A stretch of DNA of 64,000 nt from Plantago elongata (GCA_036897095.1 JAYMSP010000068.1:1-64000), one strand, 5' to 3'. Positions 33,508-45,514 are shown, numbered from the stretch's first letter. The notes: a model not told the origin generated them from the sequence alone. A program made the numbers and translations.

Positions 33508-35753
33508 AAGGTCTAGCTTTGCCGCGAGCCGGTGCACTTGTCGCCCCGAGCCCACGAGACAGACCAAGTTCAAACTCACATTGTTTTATAGGGATCTCTC
33601 AAATTGTATAAAATTCACATTGTTTTACATTGGGCATAGTTAAGTGCTTTAAAATTCAATTTCAAGCCCAAAACACATTGATATATTATATTTCCTTCTC
33701 ATCTCTTATTTTAAAACAACAAAATAATTTAATACAAAAACTTGTTAAAATTTAAGTTTTTGTGAAAGTTTTAAGATTCCTGCAGTATTGTATATTAATT
33801 GTGCAATTTTGTATATAAATTGTAATTTTTTTCTATTTATAAATTGTGTATTGTTGTATATTAATTATGCGGCTGAATCATTTTATGTAGGACTCTCAGT
33901 ATTTTCCGGACTATCAATACAATTTCTCATAATTTAATTAATAATGTTTTTTCGTAATCAATTAAGTACATGAGCATTCTAATGGTCATATTGATTAATT
34001 ACAAAGTGCGACCCAAATTCTATCAAACATTTTCTTAAGTCTCCACCTATATCATGTTTCAACATCAGGTACAGTGCAAACCTTTCAATTACTAGTTTAC
34101 TACCAAGATCCATGGATGAGACTGAGGCACACCCACCACAACACCTCACATTCACTACGTAATCTTAACATATTCAAAGTATAAGATAGATTTAGTTGTT
34201 TCAAGTGCGATACACTTGTAAATAGGAGAATACTGTCAACATTCACTAGAAACGACTATGTGTTTAGTTTAGTATATAATGTTAAAACGTGGTGAATATT
34301 AAATGAATCAATGTGAGTTATAAAAAATAATAGTATACAGCATCATCCACTCGAATGGTACATGTCTTAGATTAAGACTAAGATTAGGGGATGCGGGTAA
34401 TTAATTATTTGATCTTGAATCCTTTCATGGGTAAACTTCAGTAGTCTGTTGGTAATTTGATTACACCAAAACGGAGAGCAATTCACCATGTACGTGGGAG
34501 CCATTTGGTTGAACTTGGTCATGGATTAAACGTATATGCACAGCACAATGTGAGGTGTACTGGTTCCAAAAGCCATGACATTGACATATATATAGTAGAT
34601 AGATAAATAAGATAGCAAAGGTTAATATATAATTATTTCAATGCACATGCCTATTTTCTTTGTTATTCTAGGTATCTCTTATTAAATTTATTTTCGGTAC
34701 AAGTGTAGTTACAATTATTTATTAATTTAGTCATTTCAGTTGTCCTTTAAAAGGTAATCGGTAACGAGCTAATTTGATTCGATCGTGAACCTTATCTAAT
34801 TTATATTTAGAGGACGCGTTGAATTCTTTTGTGAGAAAAGGTAAAAATATGGTACTCAAATAGATCATAAGTGTGACCGAGCGTCAAAATGAAAAAAACC
34901 ATTAAAGCGGGAGCATCTCAAATTATATTCTTCTAATTACTATTATATTAAAAATAATAGGTACATGGCATATCAAATCAAAAGTTTTTTATTTTATTAT
35001 TATTGTTCTTCCATTAAGTACGTACGTGATATATCAAATCAACTTTCAATTATGAACAATGTTACTCTATTTTTAACCCAATATAAACCATGTTACTTTA
35101 GCAGAGTCCGATTAGAAGTGTTGGAGCAATACTTGACACTATTATCAACCATATACTACATAACAAATATAAAACTCATAAAAAAACACAAAAAAAAACC
35201 TAAAATAATTCTAACAGACTATAAACATAAAATCAAACACAAAAACGAAGAAATTGAAGCCGAAAAGCACTTACATTGTCTTATTAAACACAATTGAGGA
35301 CGAAAACGACAGAACTGCAGTTGACAAATGATAAATCTTTAAAAAGTAGCGGTTTTGTAGAAGAAAATGAAAAGAAAAAAAAGAATTCCTCCCCCTTTTT
35401 TTTTTTTGTATTTATACCACGAAAACGGCTGAAAAAACGGAATCCATGTCGATTTAGCAATTGGATATGCGAAAAATAGAATAAAATGTGATACATGATA
35501 GATAATTTACAATATGGTCCGACTTTAGATAAAAACCGTCTCTTATGAGACTTTGTGTATTTTTAAAGGAAAAAATGTACAGAGTATAATGAGAGGCGGT
35601 TTTTAGGTAGATACGACTTATGTTACCAATAATATCACTCATAATATTATAATCAAAGCGTTTATGTTGTTAACGAAATAATAAGTCTTGTTGTAATATG
35701 AAAAAAAAATCAACATTGATAATATAGATATTTTAATTAATAATATATTTTCT

Positions 35754-35784
<31 letters not shown>

Positions 35785-36584
35785 TTTTATAAATAAAATT
35801 TAGAGACCGTTTCTCAGGAGATTTGCTCGAAAAAATATCCCTTAAAAGCTAAATTGGTTTTGCATTGTCTCATGTTCAAAGGAAAAAATAATAATATTTG
35901 GGCTTAAATAAATATCAATAATTTGAGTGAATTTTATAATCTTTAACAGTAGATATACAAAGATTTATAAATCACTTATTTTAACTAATTCAAATTAATC
36001 ATTTTTCGATGCCTATAAAATATCATATAGAAATTGGATTTTTTAGAAACATGATTAAACATAAAAATATTGAACGATATACAATTAATGAAACAAACAA
36101 ATAAATACATATATGACCTATAATTTTTTCTATAAATCCCATGTTTATATATATAAAATGGAATTATAACCCTTTTCGACCGTACAAAGGACCTTCTCAT
36201 ACATACTTAGATTTTAGGTATACCGATCAATATTGAAAGTGTAATTAAGGATTATTTTAATTTATAAAATTACATATGACTATAATTTTTTTGAATTTTT
36301 GTTTGATATTTTAAATACCATACTTGAACCATATATTGAATTGGGCTTTAGATGTTTAGGTTCCTATGTGAGTGAACATCTTGTATGGACTCAAGGCCCT
36401 AGTTGGCTGGTTTGGCAATGTAAGTACTAATATTTGTTGGTTGTACAGTGGGTGTATGAAGATGGTGACCAGAACAAAATGTAATAATGTAATGTGCCAA
36501 GAGAAGGTTAGCCTTCCTTAAAATTTTATTAGCCCAACTCTATTGCCTATGGTTTACTTAAAAACACATTCCCAAGATGGTACA
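33508..36584. other. Gene-free AT-rich stretch
   Basis: No supported gene in 3 kb. Contains an inverted pair AAAAACCGTCTCTTAT / ATGAGAGGCGGTTTTTA (35526-35606) and a (GT)n run at 35757-35784. ORFs here, for example near 34965-35297, are lysine/isoleucine-rich products of AT content. Confidence 0.55.
35757..35784. repeat. (TG)n microsatellite
   Basis: ATATATGTGTGTGTGTG: a TA run passing into about 13 TG dinucleotides. Confidence 0.9.
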
Positions 36585-37160
36585 AGAGAGAGTTGGTATT
36601 ATAGCATTGAATCGCTAACTCGTTGAACTTGGTAGAACATAATATCCAGGCTTTTAAAGAGTAAGAGACAATAAATTAAGAAGGATTGAATATTTGAATT
36701 AAAATCTGAATTGGGGGTCTATTTATAATTTTTGAAGACCTGAAATCTGAATAGGTATAACTTTTGTGAACAGGACCCCTTTAAAGATAAAGTTTAAAAC
36801 GGATACACGTGCTTAAATTTTTCTGTTCAATTACACCCCTCAGCGAATGGACATAAACGTTTGACTTAAGCACAATCCCGCAGACGCATCTGTTGGGATT
36901 TTCTGCCAAGATAGAACATTAGAGAATTAGTATTCTAGTACTAAGTCGCTAACTCGTCAAACTTGATATAAAAGAATATTCAGGCTCTTAGAGAGTAAGA
37001 GAGAAGAAAGAAAGGTTGGATTTATGTGTGTTGAAAATCTAATTCTAAGGGTCATACACCTATTTGAATTTTCCCGTTCAGTTACACACCTCATCAAATG
37101 GAGAGAGTTGTTTCACATAAGCCCAATATCCAATAGGCGCATTTGTTGGGCTTTTTTGTT
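36585..37160. repeat. Tandemly duplicated unclassified repeat (two diverged copies)
   Basis: Copy 1 (about 36585-36908) and copy 2 (about 36911-37160) share GxxTCGCTAACTCGTxxAACTTG, ATATxCAGGCT, AGAGTAAGAGA, TTTTxCxGTTCAxTTACAC and TGTTGGGxTTTT in order. The right copy lacks about 70 bp. This could be two copies of a small LTR-like or other dispersed unit. Lies 0.6-1.2 kb upstream of the RRP1 start. Confidence 0.65.
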
Positions 37161-37699
37161 TTAGACTTTATATGGGGCTTAATCAAACGCAACATATTCC
37201 TGACCCAAAAATATATATTCAACTCAAGACTGTGAATTCACGACCCGAACCCGAGCTGGCATGTGTGGTTAAGTAAATGAGCCATTTATCTCTCCCCTTT
37301 CCAAAATCATGGTGCCCTTGGGCTCCATATCCTTAAACAAGTCCTGAACTTATATTTAACTTTTTTTAATTGATTTTTTTTAAATATGACATTACAATTA
37401 TAATATGTAGTTGTATAAATAGTTTTATCATCAATAAGTCTACTTATTGCATATAAAGTGTCTCACTCTTACTATTAGATTACGATTTGAGAAATTGTTT
37501 ATCAACACGTACATATTTTAAAACATTTATATGCTTGGCTCGTTCTTTTGGTGACATTTATACGCTTGGCTCGTTCATTTGGTGCGGAAGAAGGATTGTT
37601 TGTAAAATTGGGTTACCGTTAACTAGTAAAAAATAAGGGGGCCGAATCTGAAATCAACCACCTTCCCTTTCATTTCACTCAGCACACATCACATTGTCA

Positions 37700-37728
37700 A
37701 AACCCTAAATCAACCTGCAAAACCCTAG
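37700..37728 (+). promoter_or_regulatory. Two telo-box motifs before RRP1
   Basis: AAACCCTAA (37700-37708) and AAACCCTAG (37720-37728) sit 57-85 bp before the ATG. Telo-boxes are known to be enriched in promoters and leaders of plant ribosome-biogenesis and translation genes, which suits this gene. Confidence 0.65.
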
Positions 37729-37784
37729 CCAATTAATCTATCGACCAACTCCTCTCCTCCACGGCTCCACCACCATCCACCACG

Positions 37785-39770
37785 ATGAAGAAGAGGCTCC
37801 GCGAACCCAAACCCCTCCACCCAATAGTCGCCGCCTCCACCGGCACCGCCCTAATCAAGCACCTCGCTTCCTGCAATACCACAGTCAGATCCCAATCTCT
37901 TAAGCAGCTCCAGTCATGGCTTCTCCAGCCACAGCCTCAGGAGCTTTCCGATTCCGACCTCCGTAAGCTCTGGAAAGGTCTCTTTTACTGCCTGTGGCAC
38001 TCTGACAAAACCCCCAATCAGGTAGCTTTGATTGATAGGTTGACTTCTATTTTTTTGTCGCTTGATTCGTCGCTTTCGCTCGATTTCTTTCGTGGGTTTT
38101 TGGTCACGATGCGTAGGGAGTGGCCTGGGATTGATAGGTTGAGGTTGGATAAGTTTTATTTGCTGATTAGGAGGTTTATGAAGTCGTTGTTTGAGTTGAT
38201 GAGGTTGAAGAAGTGGGATGTTGAGGTTATGAGGGAGTTTTTTGGGGTTTTGGAGAAAGATGGTTTCTTGGCCGTGGATATGCAGCAGGGGAATGGTGTG
38301 AATTACCATATTGCGTCGGTGTTCTTGGAGGAGCTTAAGGGGGTTGGGTTTCCGGTGAGGAAGGAGGTTGTTGATTTAGTTTTTGAGCCGTTTTTGGCTG
38401 CTTTGGTGAAGAGTAAGGATAATATTATGTTGGGGAAGGTGAGGAGTTGCGTATTTGATGAGTTGGCTAAGTTGGGGAAGCAGTTGCTTGAGAAAAAGAA
38501 GATGGGTGAGGAATGTGATGAGAAGGATGGGAATGTGTTGTTGGGGATGGTAGCTTTGAAAATGGGCTTGTCGGGGAAGTTTTTCGAGGCTGGTTCGTCG
38601 GTAGATTGTATTCAGGGGAATAGGAAGGTGCTTTTGGGTTTCTATCAGGAGTTTCTGAAATTGGAAAAGGAGTTGGTATCCTCTAAGATTGAGATAGCGT
38701 TACCCGAGTACAACTATGAAGCTAATGAGGAGGTGCCTCAGTTGATTCCTATTGATTATAGTAGCATTATTAATGGTGATGTGAAACTTAGTTTGCTGGA
38801 AGGGTCTGAGAATGGAGACCAGCATGATGATGAGGGGCCTAAGAAGAAGCGGAAGAAAACAAAGAAGGCAGTGGAAGGAGATGAGGAGAAGTTGAAGAAG
38901 AAGAAAACAAAGAAGGGGGTTGATGGAGATGATGAGAAGGTGAAGAAGAGAACAAAGAAAGGGGTTGATGGAGATGATGCGAAGTTGAAGAAGAAAACAA
39001 AGAAGGGGGCTGACGGAGATGATGAAAAGGTGAAGAAGAAAACAAAGAAGGGGGCTGACGGAGATGATGAGAAGGTGAAGAAGAAAACAAAGAAGGGGGT
39101 TGATGGAGATGATAAGAAGTTGAAGAAGAAAAAGAAAGGAAAAGCTGACAATACGGTTCCTGAAACTGATTCTGCTATCGATGCAAATGGTAGCATCCTT
39201 TCTGATAATGACATGGACAGTTCTCTTGCTGAGGTTACTCTGAGCAATGACTTGGAGAGTCTTGGTAATGATGTGGTTTTGAACGAAGCCGTGATATCCA
39301 ATCTGCAGAAGCAGTTTGAGATGGTTGCTGCTGAAAATGGTCTCAGTGATGATGATTCTGACTTCAATGTTCCATTGATTGTAAAACCTAGTGCACGTGA
39401 GCATAAGAGGAAGCGAGGGAAACGTGCTGAATCAAAGCAGTCTGGTATTCTGGATTCAAATGGTGCCGGAGAGGATGGACATGGTATATCTGCCAAGAGT
39501 GTTGATAAGAGTGCGAAAAAAGTACGATTTTCAATGAAAAACAACTTGTTTTGGAAACCACAGACCCCTTTGCCTCCTGAAAGTTTGAGACTGCCTCCAT
39601 CTGTTGTTCCGAGGGGTAGTGCTTTGAAGAAGGGAGTTCCTCCAGGACCTGTCATAGACACACCACTGTTCAAGAAGAATTCTAGCCAGAAGAAGAAAGC
39701 TCTAAAAAGAATGAGAAGTGCAACACCTATGATCAGAAGGAAGAGAAAAACATTGACTGGATCTGCTTGA
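37785..39770 (+). CDS. RRP1: Ribosomal RNA processing protein 1 homologue (RRP1/Nop52)
   Basis: Intronless, 661 aa. RRP1/Nop52 is a nucleolar protein needed for pre-rRNA cleavage and 60S subunit assembly. The Nop52 domain spans about residues 18-240: LIKHLASCNTTVRSQSLKQLQSWL, LWKGLFYCLWHSDKTPNQ, LDFFRGFLVTMRREWPGIDRLRLDKFYLLIRRF are the family landmarks (each a separate block). A lysine-rich tract follows from about 350, with six near-identical KKKTKKGVDGDDEKV-type units (residues 365-455), then an acidic linker. The end has KKVRF (about 578-582), NNLFWKP and PPGPV, followed by a basic tail. The KVRF string fits the PP1-docking RVxF motif known in animal RRP1B; use here is inferred. The first half has C-rich codons only in its opening 70 residues, then G-rich ones. 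Confidence 0.93.
   Translation: MKKRLREPKPLHPIVAASTGTALIKHLASCNTTVRSQSLKQLQSWLLQPQPQELSDSDLRKLWKGLFYCLWHSDKTPNQVALIDRLTSIFLSLDSSLSLDFFRGFLVTMRREWPGIDRLRLDKFYLLIRRFMKSLFELMRLKKWDVEVMREFFGVLEKDGFLAVDMQQGNGVNYHIASVFLEELKGVGFPVRKEVVDLVFEPFLAALVKSKDNIMLGKVRSCVFDELAKLGKQLLEKKKMGEECDEKDGNVLLGMVALKMGLSGKFFEAGSSVDCIQGNRKVLLGFYQEFLKLEKELVSSKIEIALPEYNYEANEEVPQLIPIDYSSIINGDVKLSLLEGSENGDQHDDEGPKKKRKKTKKAVEGDEEKLKKKKTKKGVDGDDEKVKKRTKKGVDGDDAKLKKKTKKGADGDDEKVKKKTKKGADGDDEKVKKKTKKGVDGDDKKLKKKKKGKADNTVPETDSAIDANGSILSDNDMDSSLAEVTLSNDLESLGNDVVLNEAVISNLQKQFEMVAAENGLSDDDSDFNVPLIVKPSAREHKRKRGKRAESKQSGILDSNGAGEDGHGISAKSVDKSAKKVRFSMKNNLFWKPQTPLPPESLRLPPSVVPRGSALKKGVPPGPVIDTPLFKKNSSQKKKALKRMRSATPMIRRKRKTLTGSA
38877..39149 (+). 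repeat. Coding minisatellite in RRP1, six units of 45-48 bp
   Basis: One 48-bp and five 45-bp units, all multiples of three, encode the repeated G-D-D-E-K-V-K-K-K-T-K-K-G-V/A-D block. Two adjacent central units are almost identical, implying recent unit gain. The frame is kept throughout. Confidence 0.9.
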
Positions 39771-41333
39771 TAGGCCCTCAGGTTGGAGGATTCTACTCTT
39801 CTGCGTTGCTCCTTATAAATTATTCACATGTCAGCTGTTTTCTTACTGGTGATACATTTGACACCGTGCTTCGAATTCTATTCCATTTTTCTTATATTTG
39901 TTTGAAATGTATCAATCATCTGACCTTCGGCGTTAAAATTATTGATCCAAGAAGGAAGAGTACTTACATTTTGTTAGCTTTTTTTACGTGAAACTTATTA
40001 CAGATCTTATTATCACGAGCTTAATTTGGATTGATGGCCAATTTTTATTTACATTATAATACTTGGTAGCTTTACTCGGATTGAAATTTTGTGTACTGCC
40101 CAAAGTTTGGGAACGAATGTATTGATTTTTTTGCATGAATGTTCATCTAAATTGGCTTGTATGGTTGGCACAATGTAACTACACATTTCGTCCGTTTCTT
40201 ATCTTTGTGCATGTGTTTAAGTTCCTTTCTAGGTTCTCAATAGTACATACCTGATATCTGTTTGATGGTTTATAGGACCCTGAGGATGCTACCATTTTGT
40301 AAAGCACACCCCCACTGTTCATTGTGGGGACCACCCCTACATTGAGGGGAGCAACCCAGGGTTGAAAAGACCTGTTTCTGAATTTTTAGTTGTTTCGCTC
40401 TCCAATTTTTTAATTCTATTCTATGCTGTTCTAATATTTCTTCAGGCTTGAGTCGGCAGATTCCATGTTCTAATTTAGATATCCAATGTTTTGTCTCTTG
40501 CATATTCTTACTGGGCTGTTTCCTGAGTAGATAGATTTGAAGTATTGTGTTGCTGCTCAATCTGTGCATTATAGTTCTGTTTTAGCTGTTGATCCTGGTC
40601 TAGTTGTCTATTTTAACCTGTGAATTTCATTTGATTATGTATCTGCTATTGCCCTGCGGAATACACGTGATTTATCCGTTTATAGGTGGTTAATCTTCAA
40701 GGGAATTACCATTGTTTTAAATTCCTCTGAATTTGCTATATCATCGAAGTTAGTACATTGATTGCCAAGATAATAGATTGGTGGAGCAAATATTAAACAT
40801 ATTTTGTTCATGAATGTTGCTTCTATATAGAAAATCCATTAGGAGAAACATTAGACACTGCTGTATATAAATGGGTTTGCTCCTTGGCATCCATCTGTAT
40901 CCTCTAAAATTAAGTGAAATGGTATCAGCATGATACATTGCTTCCTCATAGCTATTGCATTTGTTCCAGATTGCTGTTCATAAGCTTTGCTGGGTCTAAA
41001 AGCTTCCCAGGCATGTCTAACAAGAGTCTTAGCAAAGACCCCTTTTTTTTTTTTTTATCTAATATGCACGAGTAAAAATTGTCATGCAAGTTTTTTGTCA
41101 CCATGTCTATATTGAGCTTGATGAGTGGTTCAAATTAGAAATCCGTGTTTTTAGAGCTGCATCTGATGCACAACTGTATAACTGGATGGCCTGTAGAAAT
41201 GCATCTGATGCGCAATTGTATAATCAAATTACCAGCCTTGTATAGTGCTTAGTAATTACTACTACTTTCTAAAAGATATTTGTGCATTTTTGTTCTTGCT
41301 ATTCTCTTCAAGACTTTATGGGTTCTTGTCTCT
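39771..41333. other. RRP1 3'UTR and intergenic DNA
   Basis: The RRP1 3'UTR probably ends within a few hundred bases. No other gene is established. The minus ORF at 40270-40569 has no recognisable domain. A direct repeat GCATCTGATGCxCAAxTGTATA occurs at about 41160 and 41202. Confidence 0.45.
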
Positions 41334-42087
41334 AAGGCTGAGCATCGGTTCAGGTCCGGACCGAATCGATCCCAGACCGATATGATCCGGACCGATATTA
41401 AGTCATTTTCTAATACTGAGGACCGGACTTAAATTGGCTCGGTCCAGGCCTGGACTTGGACCGAGCAGGTCCGGATTTTAAAAAAAATCAAAAAAATTAA
41501 AAATAGAAAAATGGTCGTTAACATAAGAGACATTTGTTAGAACTGTGTACAACTGAAATAGAGGCGGAGCAGTGCAAAAAGATCGAGGCGGCGGCGAGGA
41601 TAAACACTTAATCGAGGCCGTGAGAGGTAGAGGGAGGCGGCGGCGGAATGGATTGTGGTACGAATGTCAATATAATGGAGTAGAATTTCGATCTAACAAT
41701 GAGAGGTGGAGGGTGGGCGCGAGATGGAGGAAGCAACGCGAGTTGTGGAGGGAGGCGGAGAGGAGCCCAAAGGTGGCTGGAGGCGACGTGGTGGTGGAGG
41801 GTGGTAGGAGGTGGAGGAGAGATTTTTAGGGCTGGGTTGAAATTTGAGATGGAGGAGAGACTTTGGAGGCTACGGTTTTGAAGGTGTGTTGAGAGAAAAT
41901 TGGGTTTTCTGGTTTTGTACGAAACTTCGGTCCTGGTCGGTCTGACATGCAGTTTTTCGGTATTTGATTTGGACCGGATTGAGGACCGAGAAATGCAAAA
42001 TTAAAATACCGAGGACCGGATCTAGTCGATTTAGGGCCGGCCAGAGGCCCGATTTTTCGGTCCGGTTCCGTTTCTGCTCACCCCTAC
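41334..42087. mobile_element. hAT-type non-autonomous element, 754 bp, with 8-bp target duplication
   Basis: Perfect 8-bp duplication TTGTCTCT at 41326-41333 and 42088-42095. Termini AAGGCTGAGCATCGGTTC and (complement) GTAGGGGTGAGCAGAAACGG are imperfectly inverted. Both subterminal regions carry many GGACCG / CGGTCC words, the usual arrangement of transposase-binding repeats in hAT elements. The middle holds purine-rich GGAGGCGG sequence whose ORFs are chance products. No transposase, so non-autonomous. Confidence 0.85.
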
Positions 42088-42539
42088 TTGTCTCTGTTCA
42101 ATGTTAGAGATTGAGGTAATGTCAATTTGATATATACCGGTATACTGTGTATATTCCTAAAATAGTGACTTAATACAACGATACTACTTTGTAATAATAC
42201 TGTGATGTGATGTATATGAGCTTTCAAATTGCATATGTTCTTGTTTGTTCTGGGTTCACCGCGTTGTTTGGAAGCATGCATGATGTTGTTTTGGTACTAC
42301 TAGTAGATTAGAATTTTAAGGAACACTTGTAAATCCTCCTTGTAGATTTCTGCTCTAAAATGATTCAAGTGCAATGATATGTACAATATATTCCGACGTC
42401 CTAAAGTCATGATAATAAGCCACGACTTACCAAGAAGGACGAACCTATCACTATTTCCAAGCAGGGCCGTTTCTAGTGCTCCTAGGCCGTCACTCGAGCT
42501 CTTAGTTGGACTCTTATGTGATGAGCCAGAAAAAAACAC

Positions 42540-43440
42540 TTGGGGCCGGCATGGTGTCTCCTTGACCACGACCTCACGTAGAAAAAACTATTCGGGACAA
42601 AGTTCTCTATAAAATGGGCCGGCATCACATTTCCCTCATCACGGCCCTTGAAGGAAGACGAACATGTCACTATCATTAAGATTAAGTCCACGCACCATCA
42701 ATCTCTGACGATACGTATCATCATTCCGCTAGGCCGACATTACTTCGGTGTGTCAGAATTCAAGCTCCGGCGGAATTCTACTATAAATATAGCACATTTA
42801 CTCATCATTAAGGTACACAACTACTAACCAAAAATCTACTCTCTAGACTTTGAAGGCTGAGACTACACTCTCCCAACCTCAAACACGAAAAGTCCGTACT
42901 AAGACAAACCGGACCAAAAGGGTCTAACCCCTTCCACTTGTTTCAGGTGTCTAATGACGGCCCTCCTATTATTACGATGGACTCCCTCTTAGTAATGGTC
43001 ACAAGTGACGTAGCGAAGGCCACGTGTGAAGTAGCATCAACCAAGTGACGTAGCAAAGGCCACTTGTGGAGTAGCATCAACCAAGTGACGTAGTGACGGT
43101 CCCCCCTGACGTTACGACGACCCTCTTACCTAGTGAAGGAATTTCCTCACGAAGGACTTGTCTCACGAAGGAAAAACATTTGTTACGGCGGCCCTCTTAT
43201 CTAGTGAAGGCCCTTTAACCTAGCAACAACCTCTTACCTAGCGAAGGCCTTTGTACTTAGCGGCGGCCTCTCTTCCGAGACAATCCCTTTGCCTCGAACT
43301 ACTGACTAACGCAAGACTTAACTAACATATCTAAAAACTCATAGACTTAGACGAGCTAAAGAGAATTCTCTAGTGAACTATGACGAACTAGACTCTATGT
43401 AATCCTCGAACTTTGCCTTATCCGGATTTACACACTATCA
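42540..43440. repeat. LTR-like fossil, possibly Ty3/gypsy
   Basis: GC-richer than its surroundings, with an internal TATAAATATAGC promoter-like site followed by GGTACAC...GACTTTGAAGGCTGAGAC, which recalls the promoter and R region of plant Ty3/gypsy Tat-type LTRs. No protein-coding domains adjoin it, so it would be a solo or broken LTR. Family and limits are uncertain. Confidence 0.3.
43002..43095. repeat. 40-bp tandem repeat, 2.3 copies
   Basis: CAAGTGACGTAGCxAAGGCC...GTAGCATCAAC starts at 43002, 43042 and 43082 with an exact 40-bp period. Related GTGACG, GCGAAGGCC and CTTACCTAG words continue to 43270. Confidence 0.8.
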
Positions 43441-45514
43441 TGCAACTTTTGGGTCACAATTTGAAGTTGAAATTCTCTTAGTGTAGAAAAATCAGTGTTC
43501 ACAATATGAATATGTGATGAACAATCAAGTGAGCATATTGGATAAATTGTCAGGTAGTGGGGAAATCGTATCGGCCCCAAATGATGCAGCTAAGTGTTAC
43601 TACTGGCGAGGTTAATTATATGATACACCATAAAATCATTGAAATTTGTCTTTATTATTGACGTTAACTCAGCTTCAAATCATTGCTTTACGTCTATTAC
43701 ATTACACGGACCTTAACTTGTTGTTTAGCAATTAGCCGTGCTCATTTGTTCTGATTCCACCAAAGGGGAAAACATACTGTTTGCTTTCTTTGGAGTTTTC
43801 ATACTCAATTTGAATCATTACCGACGTAATCCGTATACTATTATTTTATGATTGCAAGTCACAAAATGAGGGCCATCAGATATATACATGGGGCTCAGCT
43901 GGGGCCTGGGCCAAAATAAGGATTTAAACCCAAACCCCAACAAGTGTGTGGATGTGTTTAGCCCCTAGTTCAGTAGTTGTGATTAGAAATACATACTCCA
44001 TTTTCGGAAAAAAAAAGTCATTTTTCATATTTTAAGTTGTGAATGTTACGTTCTGGTACCTTCAAAAAATCATTTTACATAACAGAAATAATTTAAGGTG
44101 CTAAAAATGGTAGCATTCACAATATAGGACGTGGGAGAAATGCAGACGAATACTTAATTGGAAATTTTTATAAAAAAGATAGACTTAATTTTACTTTATG
44201 TCTTTATTATGATTATATAGCTACGATTAATAATGTGATTTTTCAGCACAGAAATATATGTAAAGTAAAAGTAACATTATTTTGTTTGAGTTGGTTTTAC
44301 TAAATCCTTTTTGGTGATTAACAAGTAAAATACCCTTCACTAGAATTATCCCTTTAATCATGATTAATGACAATGATTACTAGTCTAATTGATAAATACT
44401 ATTTGAGCCCAAAAACTCATGGGTTAAATTCCCCCTATATGCCCCTTTTGTGCATTTCCTCCTTATGAAACCTAAAAATGATTTTGCGCACCTAACATAA
44501 CTGTTAACATATAATTTACCAAGTGTAACACTAATATAAAAGACGTCGTTATTATTTCTCTATAATTCTAGTACATGAAAAACATATGTGGTATATTGGT
44601 ATTGTATTGCACAGTGCAATGTGAAACCGGAACTGCAACTTCTGTTCGATTCCCAGTTCCCGATTCTATTTGTTCGGGTCTATTACATTGTATTGTCGAG
44701 ACCATAATGACGGTCGAGTTATTTAGTCTTTTATTTTACGGTGAACAAACCATCCTACCAAATCATGTAATGCATTATTAGTAAAGATGTTCCCCAAGAA
44801 TTAGGGGTAGTTTAGATGATTATATACTGGTACTAGTCACCTAATGTGCCTTTCTGATTGTTGCTTTAAGGCACGAGAATTGGAGTCCAACCAACTCCTT
44901 TAATTGCTTCTATCGATCATGTATTGAGTGGCATTTGGCATCCTAAGAACACTATCAATCAATAAATCAATTAATTAAAAGGGGACCCTAAACTTACCTG
45001 TTCATCAACTGCCTCTCACATGCTCTTCTGGTACACGCATATCATTGTTGGATTCTCAGTTTGAATTAAAACTGGCATTTTTTGATGTTTTGTGATATTT
45101 AGGAATTCTAGCTTAAGAATCTATGTCAAATAGTTATTTTTTATATTTTTTTTCATTCTATTTTGGGCTACTTGAATGTGGTTTTGTTTTCTTTGCATTC
45201 TTTAATTTCCTCTTGCATTGGTTGTTGATATAGGTCTATCCTCTATCAAACTAAATATTGCCGAGCCAGCTAGCTGTTTTCTCCCTAGGTGACACTCCCA
45301 TATGAGATTACATGCAAATAATCGATTTTAAACGATAGAATTAATTAATATAAATTTTTATTAATAGAGAAAGCTTTGTTTGGAAGTTGTTTAAGCTAAC
45401 AAAATACCTAATTCATACATTAGCTTAAAGCTTTTGAAACTACGTCCTAACCAGTAATCGATCATCAACACCCCTTTGAGTTTGAGTTAACGAGGTACAC
45501 TTGACTTAGACCAT
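43441..45514. other. Intergenic, no gene seen
   Basis: AT-rich with no supported ORF. The 68-codon ORF at 44575 has no recognisable domain or start context. Confidence 0.5.

Noticed and set aside
38756-39673. Minus-strand ORF of 305 codons, and a 234-codon one
   Set aside because: Antisense to the RRP1 coding region; the Phe/Ser-rich product is the complement of the Lys/Asp repeat tract.
40270-40569. Minus ORF of 99 codons downstream of RRP1
   Set aside because: Part of it (residues near IRxKPEEILEQHR) looks protein-like, but no family, start context or splice pattern supports a gene.
41572-41881. Two Arg/Gly/Trp-rich ORFs
   Set aside because: Produced by GGAGGCGG purine-rich core of the hAT-type element; no start context or homology that I recognise.
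42462-42970. hAT-like pair GCAGGGCCGTTTCTAG / CTAATGACGGCCCTCC
   Set aside because: Ends are weakly inverted and no 8-bp duplication could be found; chance similarity in a GC-rich repeat is as likely.
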